Notes under the pieces: generated by a model
What the model saw: only the letters and a program-made list of their open reading frames with translations
The model's database searches: none
What the model was told of the DNA's origin: nothing
In this document: positions 43,402 to 53,395 of the stretch, piece after piece
Layout: each line of letters begins with the position of its first letter
Position numbering within the stretch: position 1 is the first letter of the stretch
Source: Prosthecobacter sp.
GTDB lineage: Bacteria; Verrucomicrobiota; Verrucomicrobiia; Verrucomicrobiales; Verrucomicrobiaceae
Assembly: GCF_034366625.1 (NCBI RefSeq)
Contig: NZ_JAXMIH010000014.1
Location: forward strand, 124,001 to 188,000
DNA: 64,000 bases
Direction: 5' to 3'
Made by a program: the position numbers and the translations under genes

Positions 43402-46329
43402 ATGTCAGAAACCCATGAGCACGCCGCAGGCGACTCCGTGCCGGAGTTGAAGCAGCGCATCCAGGAATTGGAGAGCCAGCTACAGGCCTGCCGCGAGTGT
43501 CTGCCAAATGCCTCTCCAGACGCAGGACGAGGACTGACGGAAGGCGAGGAACGTTTCGCATTGGAACGGCAGTTGATCGAGACAGCGCGTCTGCAACGAG
43601 CGATCCTGGACAGCGCGAACTTCACCATCATTTCAACCCGGCCTGACGGGATCATTCAAACACTCAACGCCGGCGCCCTGCGGGAACTCGGCTACAAGCC
43701 CGAGGAGGTGATTGGCAAGACGACCCCCGCTCTCATCCATGATCCGAAGGAAGTGGCGCGACGCGCGAAAGAGCTGAGCGAGGAACTGGGCAGGCCTGTG
43801 GAGCCGGGTTTCGAGGCGTTTGTGGCGAAAGCCCGCCTCGGCCAGGCGGATGAGAACGAGTGGACCTACATCCGCAAGGACGGCACGCGGTACCCCGTCC
43901 TGCTGTCTGTCACGGCGCTCCGTGATGAACGCGGCGACATCACCGGCTTCCTTGGAGTCGGCAGCAACATATCCGAGCGCAAGCAGATTGAGCGCGCCCG
44001 CGCGGAGACCGAGGCGCGGCTGAAGGCCATTCTCGACAACACCACGGCGGTTGTTTTCATGAAGGATCTGAAGGGCCGCTACCTTCTGGTCAACAAACGC
44101 TGGGCGAAACTGTTCCACACCACGCCGGAAGAAACAGTCGGCAAGTTTGACCACGACATTTTCCCGCCGGACATGGCGAGTGCGTTCCGCGAGAACGACA
44201 CGAGGGTGATCGCAGCCGGCGAGCCCCTGCAACTGGAGGAGGTGGCACCGCACGACGACGGGCCGCACACGTATCTCAGCGTGAAGTTCCCGCTGCGTGA
44301 TGCCGCTGGCCGGGTCCACGCCGTGGGAGGCATCGCCACGGACATCACCGAGCAAAAGGCATCCATCCGCGCCCTGGAACAAAGTGAGGAGCGCTTTGCG
44401 CTGGCGGTGCGCGGCACGAACGACGGCATCTGGGACTGGGACATCCGCACGAATGAAGTGTACTTTTCTCCTCGATGGAAGAGCATGGTCGGCTACGAGG
44501 AGAACGAGCTGCCGGATGATTTCTCCGCCTTCGAGAAACTGCTGCATCCTGATGACCACGACCGCGTGATGAGCGAGCTGGATGATTATCTGAACAGCCG
44601 CATCCAGCGCTATTCCGTGGAGTTCCGCTTCCGCCACAAGGACGGCTCCTGGCGGTGGATCCTCGCCCGTGGCCGTGCGTTGCGCGATGGCGAGGGCAAA
44701 CCCTATCGCATGGCCGGCTCACACACCGACGTGACCGAGCGCAAGCATGACGAAGAGGAGCTGCACAAGGCACGGCAGGCCGCCGAGGCCGCGAACAGCG
44801 CCAAGAGCGTCTTCCTGGCGAACATGAGCCATGAGATCCGCACGCCGATGAACGGCGTCATCGGCATGGGCGAGCTGTTGCTCGGCACGACGCTCGACGA
44901 CACGCAGCGTGAGTACCTGGAAATGCTCAAGCATTCCGCCGACTCGCTGCTCGAACTGCTCAACGACATCCTCGACTTCTCCAAGATCGAGGCCGGGAAG
45001 ATGGAGCTGGACTCCCATGAGTTCGACCTGAACGAGATCGTCACCGAAATCGCCCAGGCCATGGACATCCGCGCCTTCCAGAAGCGGCTCGTGCTTCTGC
45101 ATCACATCAGTCCGGACATTCCTGCACGCCTGCTCGGCGACGACGGCAGACTGCGGCAGATTCTCATCAACCTCATCGGCAACGCGATCAAATTCACCCA
45201 CAAGGGCGGCGTCACCATCGAAGTGGGCGTGGAGTCCGAAACGGCGGACCTGATCACGCTGCACTTCAAAATCAACGACACCGGCATCGGCATCGCCAGG
45301 AACATGCACGAGAGCATCTTCGAGGCATTCACCCAGGCGGAAAGCTCCACCACGCGGCGTTACGGCGGCACCGGTCTCGGTCTCGCCATCTGCCGTGATC
45401 TGGTCGCGCTCATGCACGGCCGCATCTGGGTGGAGAGCAGGCCTGACGTCGGCAGCACCTTCCACTTCACCGCCGCCTTCGGGCGCACCAGCGGCATCTC
45501 GATCAAACCCAGGTCGCCGCGGACCGAACCCGTCGTCACCGCTCATGCCTCCATGAAGGTGCTGGTCGCTGAAGACGGCCATGTCAACCAGCTCGTCAGT
45601 TCCCGCATGCTCGAAAAACGCGGCCACATCGTCACGCTGGCCTCCAACGGCCAGGAGGCCATCGACTTCTTCAAGAGCGAGTCTTTTGACGCCATTCTCA
45701 TGGACGTGCACATGCCTGGCATCAATGGCTACGAAGCCACCATCGCCATCCGGGAAATCGAGCAGACCACTGGCGGACATGTTCCCATCATCGCCATGAC
45801 GGCCAACGCCATGAAAGGCGACCGCGAACGCTGTCTCTCCGCTGGCATGGATGACTACATCGCCAAACCACTGCGCTCCGCTGAGCTGTTTCAGATCGTG
45901 GAGCAATTCGCTCTCCGCCCAGCGGCCCAGGGGCCTGCCAGGGCTGCCGGCACGTCAGAACCAGCGGCACCACATCCGCCCGTCGAGGCTGCTCCGTTCG
46001 ACCTCGCCTTGTTCCGCGAATCCACAGGCGATGAAAAGCTCATCCGCAAGCTCATCGCCATCTTCCCCGAAGACACGCAAAAATACCTGCGCAAAGCCGA
46101 AAAGGCCCTCGCCGGCGGCAAAACCAAGCCGTTGTATGAAGCCGCGCACTCGCTCAAGGGCATGATCGGTGTTTACGCCGCCCCAAAAGCCTTCCGCCTC
46201 GCCTCCGAACTCTGCGAATACGCCCACGCTGGAGACCTGAAGGGTGCGCGACTCATGCTCGACCAATTGAAAAAAGAATGCGACTTGCTGGGCGAGGCCC
46301 TGGCGGGTGCTTTCGCCCCCAGCATCTGA
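43402..46329 (+). CDS. Tripartite hybrid sensor histidine kinase (PAS3-HisKA-HATPase-REC-Hpt)
   Basis: The 975-residue soluble kinase has a short N-terminal coiled coil (~15-55), three PAS/PAC modules (~75-215, ~220-345, ~345-475), HisKA with FLANMSHEIRTPMNG, HATPase with NDTGIGIA and GGTGLGLAIC, a REC domain (ILMDVHMPGINGYEA, receiver Asp) and a C-terminal Hpt (AAHSLKGMIGV). No membrane segment is seen, so the signal is probably cytoplasmic. ATG at 43402 is chosen over TTG at 43327. Stop is 1 bp from that of the convergent response regulator. Confidence 0.93.
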   Translation: MSETHEHAAGDSVPELKQRIQELESQLQACRECLPNASPDAGRGLTEGEERFALERQLIETARLQRAILDSANFTIISTRPDGIIQTLNAGALRELGYKPEEVIGKTTPALIHDPKEVARRAKELSEELGRPVEPGFEAFVAKARLGQADENEWTYIRKDGTRYPVLLSVTALRDERGDITGFLGVGSNISERKQIERARAETEARLKAILDNTTAVVFMKDLKGRYLLVNKRWAKLFHTTPEETVGKFDHDIFPPDMASAFRENDTRVIAAGEPLQLEEVAPHDDGPHTYLSVKFPLRDAAGRVHAVGGIATDITEQKASIRALEQSEERFALAVRGTNDGIWDWDIRTNEVYFSPRWKSMVGYEENELPDDFSAFEKLLHPDDHDRVMSELDDYLNSRIQRYSVEFRFRHKDGSWRWILARGRALRDGEGKPYRMAGSHTDVTERKHDEEELHKARQAAEAANSAKSVFLANMSHEIRTPMNGVIGMGELLLGTTLDDTQREYLEMLKHSADSLLELLNDILDFSKIEAGKMELDSHEFDLNEIVTEIAQAMDIRAFQKRLVLLHHISPDIPARLLGDDGRLRQILINLIGNAIKFTHKGGVTIEVGVESETADLITLHFKINDTGIGIARNMHESIFEAFTQAESSTTRRYGGTGLGLAICRDLVALMHGRIWVESRPDVGSTFHFTAAFGRTSGISIKPRSPRTEPVVTAHASMKVLVAEDGHVNQLVSSRMLEKRGHIVTLASNGQEAIDFFKSESFDAILMDVHMPGINGYEATIAIREIEQTTGGHVPIIAMTANAMKGDRERCLSAGMDDYIAKPLRSAELFQIVEQFALRPAAQGPARAAGTSEPAAPHPPVEAAPFDLALFRESTGDEKLIRKLIAIFPEDTQKYLRKAEKALAGGKTKPLYEAAHSLKGMIGVYAAPKAFRLASELCEYAHAGDLKGARLMLDQLKKECDLLGEALAGAFAPSI

Positions 46330-46330
46330 G

Positions 46331-47665
46331 TCAGCGGTACTCGGCCAGGCCGTCGTAAGCGTGAACGAGATCAATCGGGTGGCCGATTTCACGCAAAATC
46401 TGGCGGGTCAGGTTCAGCTTCGATTGCAGCGCCAGGTCGTCGTGATCGGGATCGTGATGCACCACGATCCATTTCTTTGCACCGACCAGCTTGGTCAGCG
46501 CACAGGCGGTGGCGAGGTTGGAATGCCCCCAGCCGATGCGTTTCGGATAATCGGCCGGCAAATACTGTGCCTCGTGAACCAACAGATCCACGCCGTCGAG
46601 GAATTTCAGGATCGGTTCATATGGCACCACCAGATTCGCGTCACGCGTCAACAACGCCGGCGAGCCGGTGTAACCCTGGAGGAATTCATTGTCGGGAATG
46701 AGCGCCACGCTCCAGCCGTCATGCGTCACCTTGAAGCCTACCGTCGCCCCCGGATGCTGGGTGAACTCACGCGTCACCGTCACCTCGCCGATCTTCACTG
46801 GCTCATCGTCCAGAAACACAAAATTGATCTTCGCACGCAGGTCCTCGCGCTGGATCGGGAAATAGTCCCGGTCCATCTGGCCGCAGAGCAGGGATTCGAT
46901 GTTCTTGCCGAAGCCACGCTCGCCGTAAACCGTGATCTCAAAACCCGGCACATAGATCGGCGTGAAAAACGGGAAGCCCTGGATGTGATCCCAGTGCGTG
47001 TGCGTGATGAACAGATGAATGTGGCACGGACCACCGGCCAGAAACGACTGCCCCGCATCCCGCAGGCCGGAACCCGCATCAAACATGATGCGCTCCTTGC
47101 CGGTGTTGTATTCGAAGCATGTCGTGTTCCCGCCATGCTGCGCGTAACGCGCACCACAGACCGGAATCGAACCACGGGTGCCCCATAGCTTCACATGCGG
47201 ACGCTTCGTGTCCAAAATTGGCGCGTACTGCTCCGCTGCGGCCGGAATGTGGTCACGATGCGTCACCCCCTTCGCGGAAGGCAGCTCATGGAAATGCTGC
47301 CGCAACTTTTCCAGCAGCAGTTCAGGGTCGAAAGGCTTGATCAGCACGTCCACCGGCCCGGTCTGCTGGATGTGCTTCAGTTCAGTGGAGTAATCCTTCG
47401 CCGTGCAGACAATCACCGGTAGCTGCTGCGTCGCCTGCTGCGCCCGCAGATGTCGCAGCACCTCCAGACCGTTCATCTTCGGCATGATCAGGTCCAGCAC
47501 CAGCAGGTCCGGCTTGAACACCTCGATTTGCTCCAGACACTCCTCCCCGTCCTCCGCCACGCGCACCGTGTAACCGTGCTGCTCCAGTGCATGGGACATC
47601 CGCAGTGAGATGGCGCGCACATCCTCGGCCAGAAGGATTCTTTTCGGTTGGGTTGGTATCGCCAT
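46331..47665 (-). CDS. Response regulator-metallo-beta-lactamase fusion
   Basis: This 444-residue protein has an N-terminal REC domain (ILLAEDVRAIS, phospho-acceptor Asp in LLVLDLIMPKMNG, KPF Lys) and, from ~165, a metallo-beta-lactamase hydrolase (LWGTRGSIPVCG, GGNTTCFEY, FITHTHWDHIQGF, IVVHHDPDHDD). This resembles phosphodiesterase-like MBL proteins with the TRGSIPV start. Its output may be nucleotide or RNA hydrolysis controlled by phosphorylation. It is convergent with and likely partner of the hybrid kinase. Confidence 0.9.
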   Translation of the reverse strand: MAIPTQPKRILLAEDVRAISLRMSHALEQHGYTVRVAEDGEECLEQIEVFKPDLLVLDLIMPKMNGLEVLRHLRAQQATQQLPVIVCTAKDYSTELKHIQQTGPVDVLIKPFDPELLLEKLRQHFHELPSAKGVTHRDHIPAAAEQYAPILDTKRPHVKLWGTRGSIPVCGARYAQHGGNTTCFEYNTGKERIMFDAGSGLRDAGQSFLAGGPCHIHLFITHTHWDHIQGFPFFTPIYVPGFEITVYGERGFGKNIESLLCGQMDRDYFPIQREDLRAKINFVFLDDEPVKIGEVTVTREFTQHPGATVGFKVTHDGWSVALIPDNEFLQGYTGSPALLTRDANLVVPYEPILKFLDGVDLLVHEAQYLPADYPKRIGWGHSNLATACALTKLVGAKKWIVVHHDPDHDDLALQSKLNLTRQILREIGHPIDLVHAYDGLAEYR

Positions 47666-47698
47666 GTCTTGCCTCTGTACTAATACGCGCATGGTCCT

Positions 47699-47775
47699 TG
47701 GTCGGGCTGGCGGGATTCGAACCCACGACCTCTTCGTCCCGAACGAAGCGCTCTACCAGGCTGAGCCACAGCCCG
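47699..47775 (-). tRNA. tRNA-Pro (anticodon CGG)
   Basis: Read on the minus strand it begins CGGGCTG and ends CAGCCCG-A-CCA, so the acceptor stem pairs fully and CCA is encoded. The D-arm has AGCCTGGTAGAGC, the anticodon arm CTTCG-TTCGGGA-CGAAG gives CGG with G37, and the T-arm contains GGGTTCGAATCC. It reads CCG codons. Confidence 0.97.
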
Positions 47776-47861
47776 CCGTTGTCATCGCTGACAGTTGCGG
47801 AAACTCACAGGCGAACCCGCGAGCGGGACGGATTGGTAGCCTCTCAAAAGAATGACGCAAG

Positions 47862-49604
47862 TTAGAAGATGTCTGGTTCAGGCACCGCTGGCCCATGCTG
47901 GAGGAAGTCGAAGTCGGCTCCCTGATCCGCCTGGGTGACGTGCTCGACGAACAGCTTCGCGTAGCCGCGATGGTAGCGCTGTGGAGCGGGTTTCCAGTCG
48001 GCTCGGCGCTTTTCCAGCTCCTCATCACTCACATGCAGGTGCAGTTTGCGGTTCGGCACGTCGAGTTCGATGAGGTCTCCGGTCTTCACGAGCGCCAGCG
48101 GACCGCCGACGGCGCTCTCCGGGGCGATGTGGAGCACGCAGGCACCGTAGCTGGTGCCGCTCATGCGGCAGTCGGTCAGGCGCACCATGTCGCGGATACC
48201 TTGCATGATGAGTTTCTTCGGAATGGGGAGCTGACCCCACTCAGGCATGCCGGGAGCACCCACGGGGCCCGCACCGCGCAGGATGAGCACGGTATCCTTC
48301 GTCACGTCGAGATTCATGTCGTCGATACAGGCCTTCATGGCCGGATAGCTGTCAAAAACGAGCGCGGGGCCGGTGTGCGTGCAGAGTTCCTTCGTGGCGG
48401 CGGCGTGTTTGATCACCGCGCCGTTTGGGCAAAGATTGCCGCGCAGGATAGCGGTGCCGCCATCGGGCTGGAGCGGGTTTTTCGGCGTGCGGATGACGTC
48501 TTCGTTGTGGATGATCGCCTCGGCGATGTCTTCGCCGAGCGTTTTGCCCGTGATGGTGGGCACGTCGGTGTGCAAAAGCTCGCGCATGCCGTTGAGCAGC
48601 GCCTGGAGGCCGCCAGCCAGATAAAACTCCTCCATCAAGTATTTGCCCGCAGGCCGCATATTCGCCAACAGCGGTACTTTGCGGCTGATTTCATCGAATT
48701 TCTCCAGCGGCAGCTTGATGCCGAGTCGTCCCGCCATCGCCACGAGATGCACGATGGCGTTCGTGCTGCCGCCGAGGGCCATATCGACCGCGATGGCGTT
48801 TTCAAACGAGCGCTCGCTGACGATGCCGGACGGCTTGCGGTCCAGCCACACGTTCTCGATGATCTGTCGGCCCGCAGCCGCCGCGATGCGCGTGTGAGCA
48901 CTGTCCACGGCCGGAATCGAAGACGCGCCTGGCATGCAAAGGCCAAGCGTCTCCGCCAGAGCGGTCAGCGTGCTCGCGGTGCCCATCGTCATGCAGTGGC
49001 CGGGGCTGCGGGCGATGCCGTCCTCGATCTCGCACCATTGTTCCCAGCTCAGATTGCCTGCGCGTTTTTCGTCCCAATATTTCCACACATCGCTGCCGCT
49101 GCCCAGCGTCTCGCCGCGCCAGTTGCCCTTCATCATCGGGCCGCAGGGCATGTAAATGACCGGGATGTCCATACTGAACGCGCCCATGAGCAGCCCCGGC
49201 GTGGATTTGTCGCAACCACCGAGCAGCACCGCGCCGTCGATGGGATTCGCGCGCAGCATTTCCTCCGTCTCCATCGCCAAAAAATTGCGATGAAACATCG
49301 CCGTCGGCTTCGTGAGCATCTCGCCAGCCGACATGACGGGGATTTCCATCGGATGCCCGCCTGCCTGCAAAATGCCGCGCTTCACCGCATCCGCCGTGAG
49401 CCGCAAATGCATGTGGCAGGAGTTCAGATCGCTCCAGGTGTTCAGGATGCCGATCACCGGTTTGCCCACGATGTCCTCGCTGCCCCAGCCGTTCTGTTTC
49501 GCCCGTGAGCGATGACCAAAGGAGCGCAGTTCATCCCGGCCATACCAGCGCCAGGATCGGAGTTGTTCGGGAGTTTTTGGGGTTGGTGTGTTTGCGGAGG
49601 CCAT
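47862..49604 (-). CDS. IlvD/Edd-family sugar-acid dehydratase
   Basis: The 580-residue Fe-S dehydratase has the cluster cysteines in NTWSDLNSCH, LLGGCDKSTPG and PGHCMTMGTAS, and the catalytic-serine loop CRMSGTSYGACVLH. GTSYG and length point to the L-arabinonate/D-xylonate dehydratase branch rather than dihydroxyacid dehydratase. It would turn a sugar acid into a 2-keto-3-deoxy acid. It stands alone, divergent from the PVC cytochrome protein. Confidence 0.9.
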   Translation of the reverse strand: MASANTPTPKTPEQLRSWRWYGRDELRSFGHRSRAKQNGWGSEDIVGKPVIGILNTWSDLNSCHMHLRLTADAVKRGILQAGGHPMEIPVMSAGEMLTKPTAMFHRNFLAMETEEMLRANPIDGAVLLGGCDKSTPGLLMGAFSMDIPVIYMPCGPMMKGNWRGETLGSGSDVWKYWDEKRAGNLSWEQWCEIEDGIARSPGHCMTMGTASTLTALAETLGLCMPGASSIPAVDSAHTRIAAAAGRQIIENVWLDRKPSGIVSERSFENAIAVDMALGGSTNAIVHLVAMAGRLGIKLPLEKFDEISRKVPLLANMRPAGKYLMEEFYLAGGLQALLNGMRELLHTDVPTITGKTLGEDIAEAIIHNEDVIRTPKNPLQPDGGTAILRGNLCPNGAVIKHAAATKELCTHTGPALVFDSYPAMKACIDDMNLDVTKDTVLILRGAGPVGAPGMPEWGQLPIPKKLIMQGIRDMVRLTDCRMSGTSYGACVLHIAPESAVGGPLALVKTGDLIELDVPNRKLHLHVSDEELEKRRADWKPAPQRYHRGYAKLFVEHVTQADQGADFDFLQHGPAVPEPDIF

Positions 49605-49648
49605 TGTGACAGGAATAACAGGATTCAGCCGGGATTAACAGGAGAAGT

Positions 49649-49741
49649 GTCAAGGCTTCGCCTGTCAAGTTGGGTCAAGGTGTCGTCAAGCATCGTGCAG
49701 AGGATTTCTTGACCGCCTTGACCATCTTGACGAGTCTTGAC
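49649..49741. repeat. Symmetric 4+4 array of GTCAAG and CTTGAC
   Basis: Four GTCAAG copies (at 49649, 49664, 49674, 49685) are followed by four inverted CTTGAC copies (49708, 49717, 49726, 49736) spaced 9-10 bp apart. The array lies directly before the PVC cytochrome start at 49757, in the 152-bp divergent spacer. It could fold into a hairpin or bind a multimeric regulator with helical-turn spacing; CTTGAC also resembles -35 elements. Confidence 0.7.
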
Positions 49742-49756
49742 CGTTTCACTCAGATC

Positions 49757-52700
49757 ATGCGCCCTCTCGTTTTCCTCTCCTGCTGCCTCCTCACCGCCGA
49801 TCTGCTTGCCGCTGGCAAAGAAATCGAGGGCGAGCGCAAAGCCGCCCAGACCGCCTGCCCCACGCCCGAGGAAGCCCGCGCCAAAATGAGCGTGCCGGAG
49901 GGCTATGAGGTCCGCTGCTTCGCGCATGAGCCGATGGTGCAGAATCCCGTCGCGATGACCTGGGATCATCGCGGTCGTTTATGGGTCGTGGAGGCTTACG
50001 AATATCCCGAGGGTTCGAAACACCCCGCCCCCTTTGGCGGCGAAGCCAAGGACGATCAATACCAACCGATGCCGAAAACCGGCGACAAGATCCCCCGCGA
50101 CCGCGTCATCATCCTCGAAGACACAGACAACAACGGCGAGGCCGACAAGCGCACCGTCTTCGTCGAGGGTCTCAATCTCGCCAGCGCGATCATCTGCGGC
50201 GACAACGGCATCTACGTCGGCCAGCAGCCACACCTCATCCACTTCCGCGATGACGATGGCGACGACAAACCCGACGCGTGGCGCGTCGTGCTCACCGGTT
50301 TCGGCCGCGAGGACACGCACGAACTCGTGAACAGCTTCACCTGGGGCCCCGACGGCTGGCTTTACATGACCCACGGCGTCTTCACCAACAGCAAAGTCCG
50401 CCGCCCCGGCCAACCGGAGAGCGAAGGCTTCAAGTTTGATGCGGGGATTGGACGCGCGAGGCCGATTGTGAAACAGGCTGCCAGCCTGTCCGATCCCACA
50501 GGCAAGCTGCCTGTTACACCTTGGGAATTCGAAGTCTTCGCCGACGGCACCAGCAATCCTTGGGGCTGCGATTTCGACGCCGCGGGCAATTTCTTCGTCA
50601 GCGCTTGCGTCATCGACCACTTCTTCCACATGGCCCCCGGCGGCATCTACGTCCGCCAGGGCGGTGCGCCGGAGAATCCGTATGCCTACGAGCTGCTGCC
50701 CAGCATCGTGAAGCACAAGCACTTCCGCGCCGCGTATGCCGGCGTGCAGATTTATCAGGGCGGTCGCTATCCCGCCGACACCCACGGCCACGCCTTTATC
50801 GGCAACATTCACGACAACGCCATCCACGAGGAAGTGCCCACCCCCGTCGGTGCCACCTTCAAATGCGAGCCGCGTCGCGACTTTCTTCGCGCCAACGACG
50901 GCTGGTTCCGCCCCGTCAGCACCCAGACCGGCCCCGACGGCTTCCTCTGGATCATGGACTGGTGCGACAAATATCCCTGCTACCAAAACGCCAAGGCCAA
51001 TCCCGAAGGCGTGGATCGTGAGCGCGGACGAATCTGGCGTGTCGTCGTTAAAGGCGATAAATCAACCAACACCCGCGACCGCAACGACCTCGACCTCAAG
51101 AAATTCTCCACTGACGAACTGGTGGACACGCTCGAGCATCCCAACAACTGGATGCGCCGCATGGCGCGCAGAGTCCTCGTCGAAAAAAGCGAGCATGACG
51201 ACGACATCGCCGCCATCGCCACGCTGGCAAGTTCCGTCGCCAACACGCCCGCCATGCGCCTGGAGGCGCTGTGGGCGTTGCTGCAAATTGATCACGGCGC
51301 GCGCAGCTCGTCCGTGCTGGAGCGCACGGCGCAGGAGAGATTCGCCTCGCTGCGTGTGTGGGCCGCACGGCATGTCGGCGAAGCAGTCGCAGGCACCGCC
51401 TTCCGCGAGGGCATGAATGTCGGTATTCCGTCTTACCTGGCCAAACTGGCCGCTGATTCAGATCCCACGGTGCGTCTCGCCGTGGCCATCGCGCTGCGTC
51501 AATGCAGCGCACGCCGGTTGACGGTGGATGGCCGGAAAAGCGACAGCTTCAGGCTCGCATGGCCGGAAACATTCGAGGCACTCATGCGCAGCTCGGCGCA
51601 GAATGCCGATAGCACGCTCACGCTGGCCATCTGGCAAAGCTTTGAGCCCGTGCTGGCCTCCAACACTATGTTTTGGACCAATTGGTTCTCCGAAACCGCG
51701 CCCGAGACACAGCCGCTTTCGCAATCGCTGACTTACAAAGCCATTCGTCGTCTCTGCGATTCGCGGAAGGCCGGAAACCTTGATCTTGCGATCGACTTCT
51801 GCGAGAAGATCGAGCTCCACGACATCCTGCTTGCCCATGCTTTGGATGGACTCGTCAAAGGTCAGGAAGGCGGTGTCATCAAGCCGGTGAAGGATGTTTC
51901 GGCCAGCCTGGCGAAGTGGCGTGCGTCGGAGAATGCGGACGTGCGCAAGCACGCGCAGACGCTCGCGGTGCTGTGGGGCGATGAGGCAGCAGTGAAGGAA
52001 ATGATCATGGTGCTACACGATGCGACGAAGCCGGAGAAAGATCGCATCACCGTGTTGCAGTCGCTGCGGAAGGTGCGGACGGATGCGGTGAAAGAAGGGC
52101 TGAAGCCGTTGCTGGCTCCCGACACATCTACCACGCTCGGCGTGGCGGCGATTCGCGCGGCGGCGGATCTCGGGGGCGATGACTTCATCGGGCCGCTGCT
52201 CACGCAGGCCGCTTCGAAGGATTTCAATCTGCGCATCGCCGCGCTGGAGGCGCTTTCAAGTCGTGCGACATGGACGCAGGCCATGCTCGAAGCCATTTCG
52301 GCAGAAAAAGTCAGCGCCAGCGGCTTTCCGGCTCCGGTGCGACGTGCGCTAGCGACGAGCAAGGACAAAGCCATCCGCGATCTCGCTTTCAAGGTGCTCG
52401 GCGCTTGGCAGGATTCGTCGGAGGACGTGAAATCCCTCATCGCGCAGAAGAAACAGGTTTGTTTGACCGGCGAGCCGGACCTCGCCAACGGCAAGCTCAT
52501 CTTCACCGCCACCTGCATGGTCTGCCACGAATTCCACGGCGGCGGGCAGAAGGTGGGACCGGATTTGATCGGCAGCGGACGCAGCAATCTCGATGCGATC
52601 CTCGCCAACGTGATCGATCCGAACCAGATCATCGGCAACGGCTACGAGAACTTCACGGTGAGCACGAAGGATGGTCGCACGCTGGCCGGACGCGTCGTGG

Positions 52701-53383
52701 AGGACACGCCGGGGCATGTAAAACTGCTCGGTGCCGGTGGAGCGGCGCAGGTCGTGCCGCGCGATCAAATCGCCACGCTCACGAACACGAAACAGAGCCT
52801 CATGCCGATGGGATTCGGCAATCTGCCCGACACCGCCTTCCGCGACATGGTTTGGTACATTCTCGCCCCGCCGGAAGAAGGCCCGCTGACGCCGGAAAAG
52901 AAGAAACTGCTCATCCAGGGCGTCGAAGTGCCCGAAACAGCCGCAAAGCCGAAAACTCCAAGCTCGCGTGCCATCGACTGGGAAAGTGTGAGCCTGTGGA
53001 ATCCCGAGTGGAAGGTTTCCGCGCCCGACTTTGAGCGCACGCCCGTGAAACTCGGCGAATACTACGGCAAAACGAACGTGCTGCTCATGCACCCGTTCCC
53101 GGACAAGAAAACGCCCGCGAGCTTTGAGCGCAAAATGAAGGTGGAGAAGACGAAGCTGAAGTTCAGCGTCGCGGCAGATGATCGTGGCGATTGGATCGTC
53201 AAAGCCGTGGTCAACGGTCAAGTCGTCAAGGAGGTGGCCGTGGACCATGAGAAGCCGCGCTGGAAGACCGTGGAGGTCGATCTGGCGAAGTATGAGGGCC
53301 AGGAAGTCACCGTGCGGCTTGAGGCGCATGCCAGTGGCTGGAACATGGAGTTCGCCTACTGGGGTGGGATCACGCTGGAGTGA
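49757..53383 (+). CDS. PVC-type membrane-bound dehydrogenase, HEAT repeats and c-type cytochrome
   Basis: The 1208-residue secreted protein has a signal peptide (PLVFLSCCLLTADLLAAG), a beta-propeller-like dehydrogenase domain (~40-420; PEGYEVRCFAHEPMVQNPVAMTWDHRGRLWVVE, TIGR02604-like), HEAT-like repeats (~450-870), and a heme c domain with C920-M-V-C-H924 in TATCMVCHEFHGGG (TIGR02603-like). A C-terminal lectin-like strand region follows. These proteins are hallmarks of the PVC superphylum and presumably oxidise a sugar or alcohol in the periplasm. The substrate is unknown. Confidence 0.93.
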   Translation: MRPLVFLSCCLLTADLLAAGKEIEGERKAAQTACPTPEEARAKMSVPEGYEVRCFAHEPMVQNPVAMTWDHRGRLWVVEAYEYPEGSKHPAPFGGEAKDDQYQPMPKTGDKIPRDRVIILEDTDNNGEADKRTVFVEGLNLASAIICGDNGIYVGQQPHLIHFRDDDGDDKPDAWRVVLTGFGREDTHELVNSFTWGPDGWLYMTHGVFTNSKVRRPGQPESEGFKFDAGIGRARPIVKQAASLSDPTGKLPVTPWEFEVFADGTSNPWGCDFDAAGNFFVSACVIDHFFHMAPGGIYVRQGGAPENPYAYELLPSIVKHKHFRAAYAGVQIYQGGRYPADTHGHAFIGNIHDNAIHEEVPTPVGATFKCEPRRDFLRANDGWFRPVSTQTGPDGFLWIMDWCDKYPCYQNAKANPEGVDRERGRIWRVVVKGDKSTNTRDRNDLDLKKFSTDELVDTLEHPNNWMRRMARRVLVEKSEHDDDIAAIATLASSVANTPAMRLEALWALLQIDHGARSSSVLERTAQERFASLRVWAARHVGEAVAGTAFREGMNVGIPSYLAKLAADSDPTVRLAVAIALRQCSARRLTVDGRKSDSFRLAWPETFEALMRSSAQNADSTLTLAIWQSFEPVLASNTMFWTNWFSETAPETQPLSQSLTYKAIRRLCDSRKAGNLDLAIDFCEKIELHDILLAHALDGLVKGQEGGVIKPVKDVSASLAKWRASENADVRKHAQTLAVLWGDEAAVKEMIMVLHDATKPEKDRITVLQSLRKVRTDAVKEGLKPLLAPDTSTTLGVAAIRAAADLGGDDFIGPLLTQAASKDFNLRIAALEALSSRATWTQAMLEAISAEKVSASGFPAPVRRALATSKDKAIRDLAFKVLGAWQDSSEDVKSLIAQKKQVCLTGEPDLANGKLIFTATCMVCHEFHGGGQKVGPDLIGSGRSNLDAILANVIDPNQIIGNGYENFTVSTKDGRTLAGRVVEDTPGHVKLLGAGGAAQVVPRDQIATLTNTKQSLMPMGFGNLPDTAFRDMVWYILAPPEEGPLTPEKKKLLIQGVEVPETAAKPKTPSSRAIDWESVSLWNPEWKVSAPDFERTPVKLGEYYGKTNVLLMHPFPDKKTPASFERKMKVEKTKLKFSVAADDRGDWIVKAVVNGQVVKEVAVDHEKPRWKTVEVDLAKYEGQEVTVRLEAHASGWNMEFAYWGGITLE

Positions 53384-53395
53384 GGGTAGATCGAC

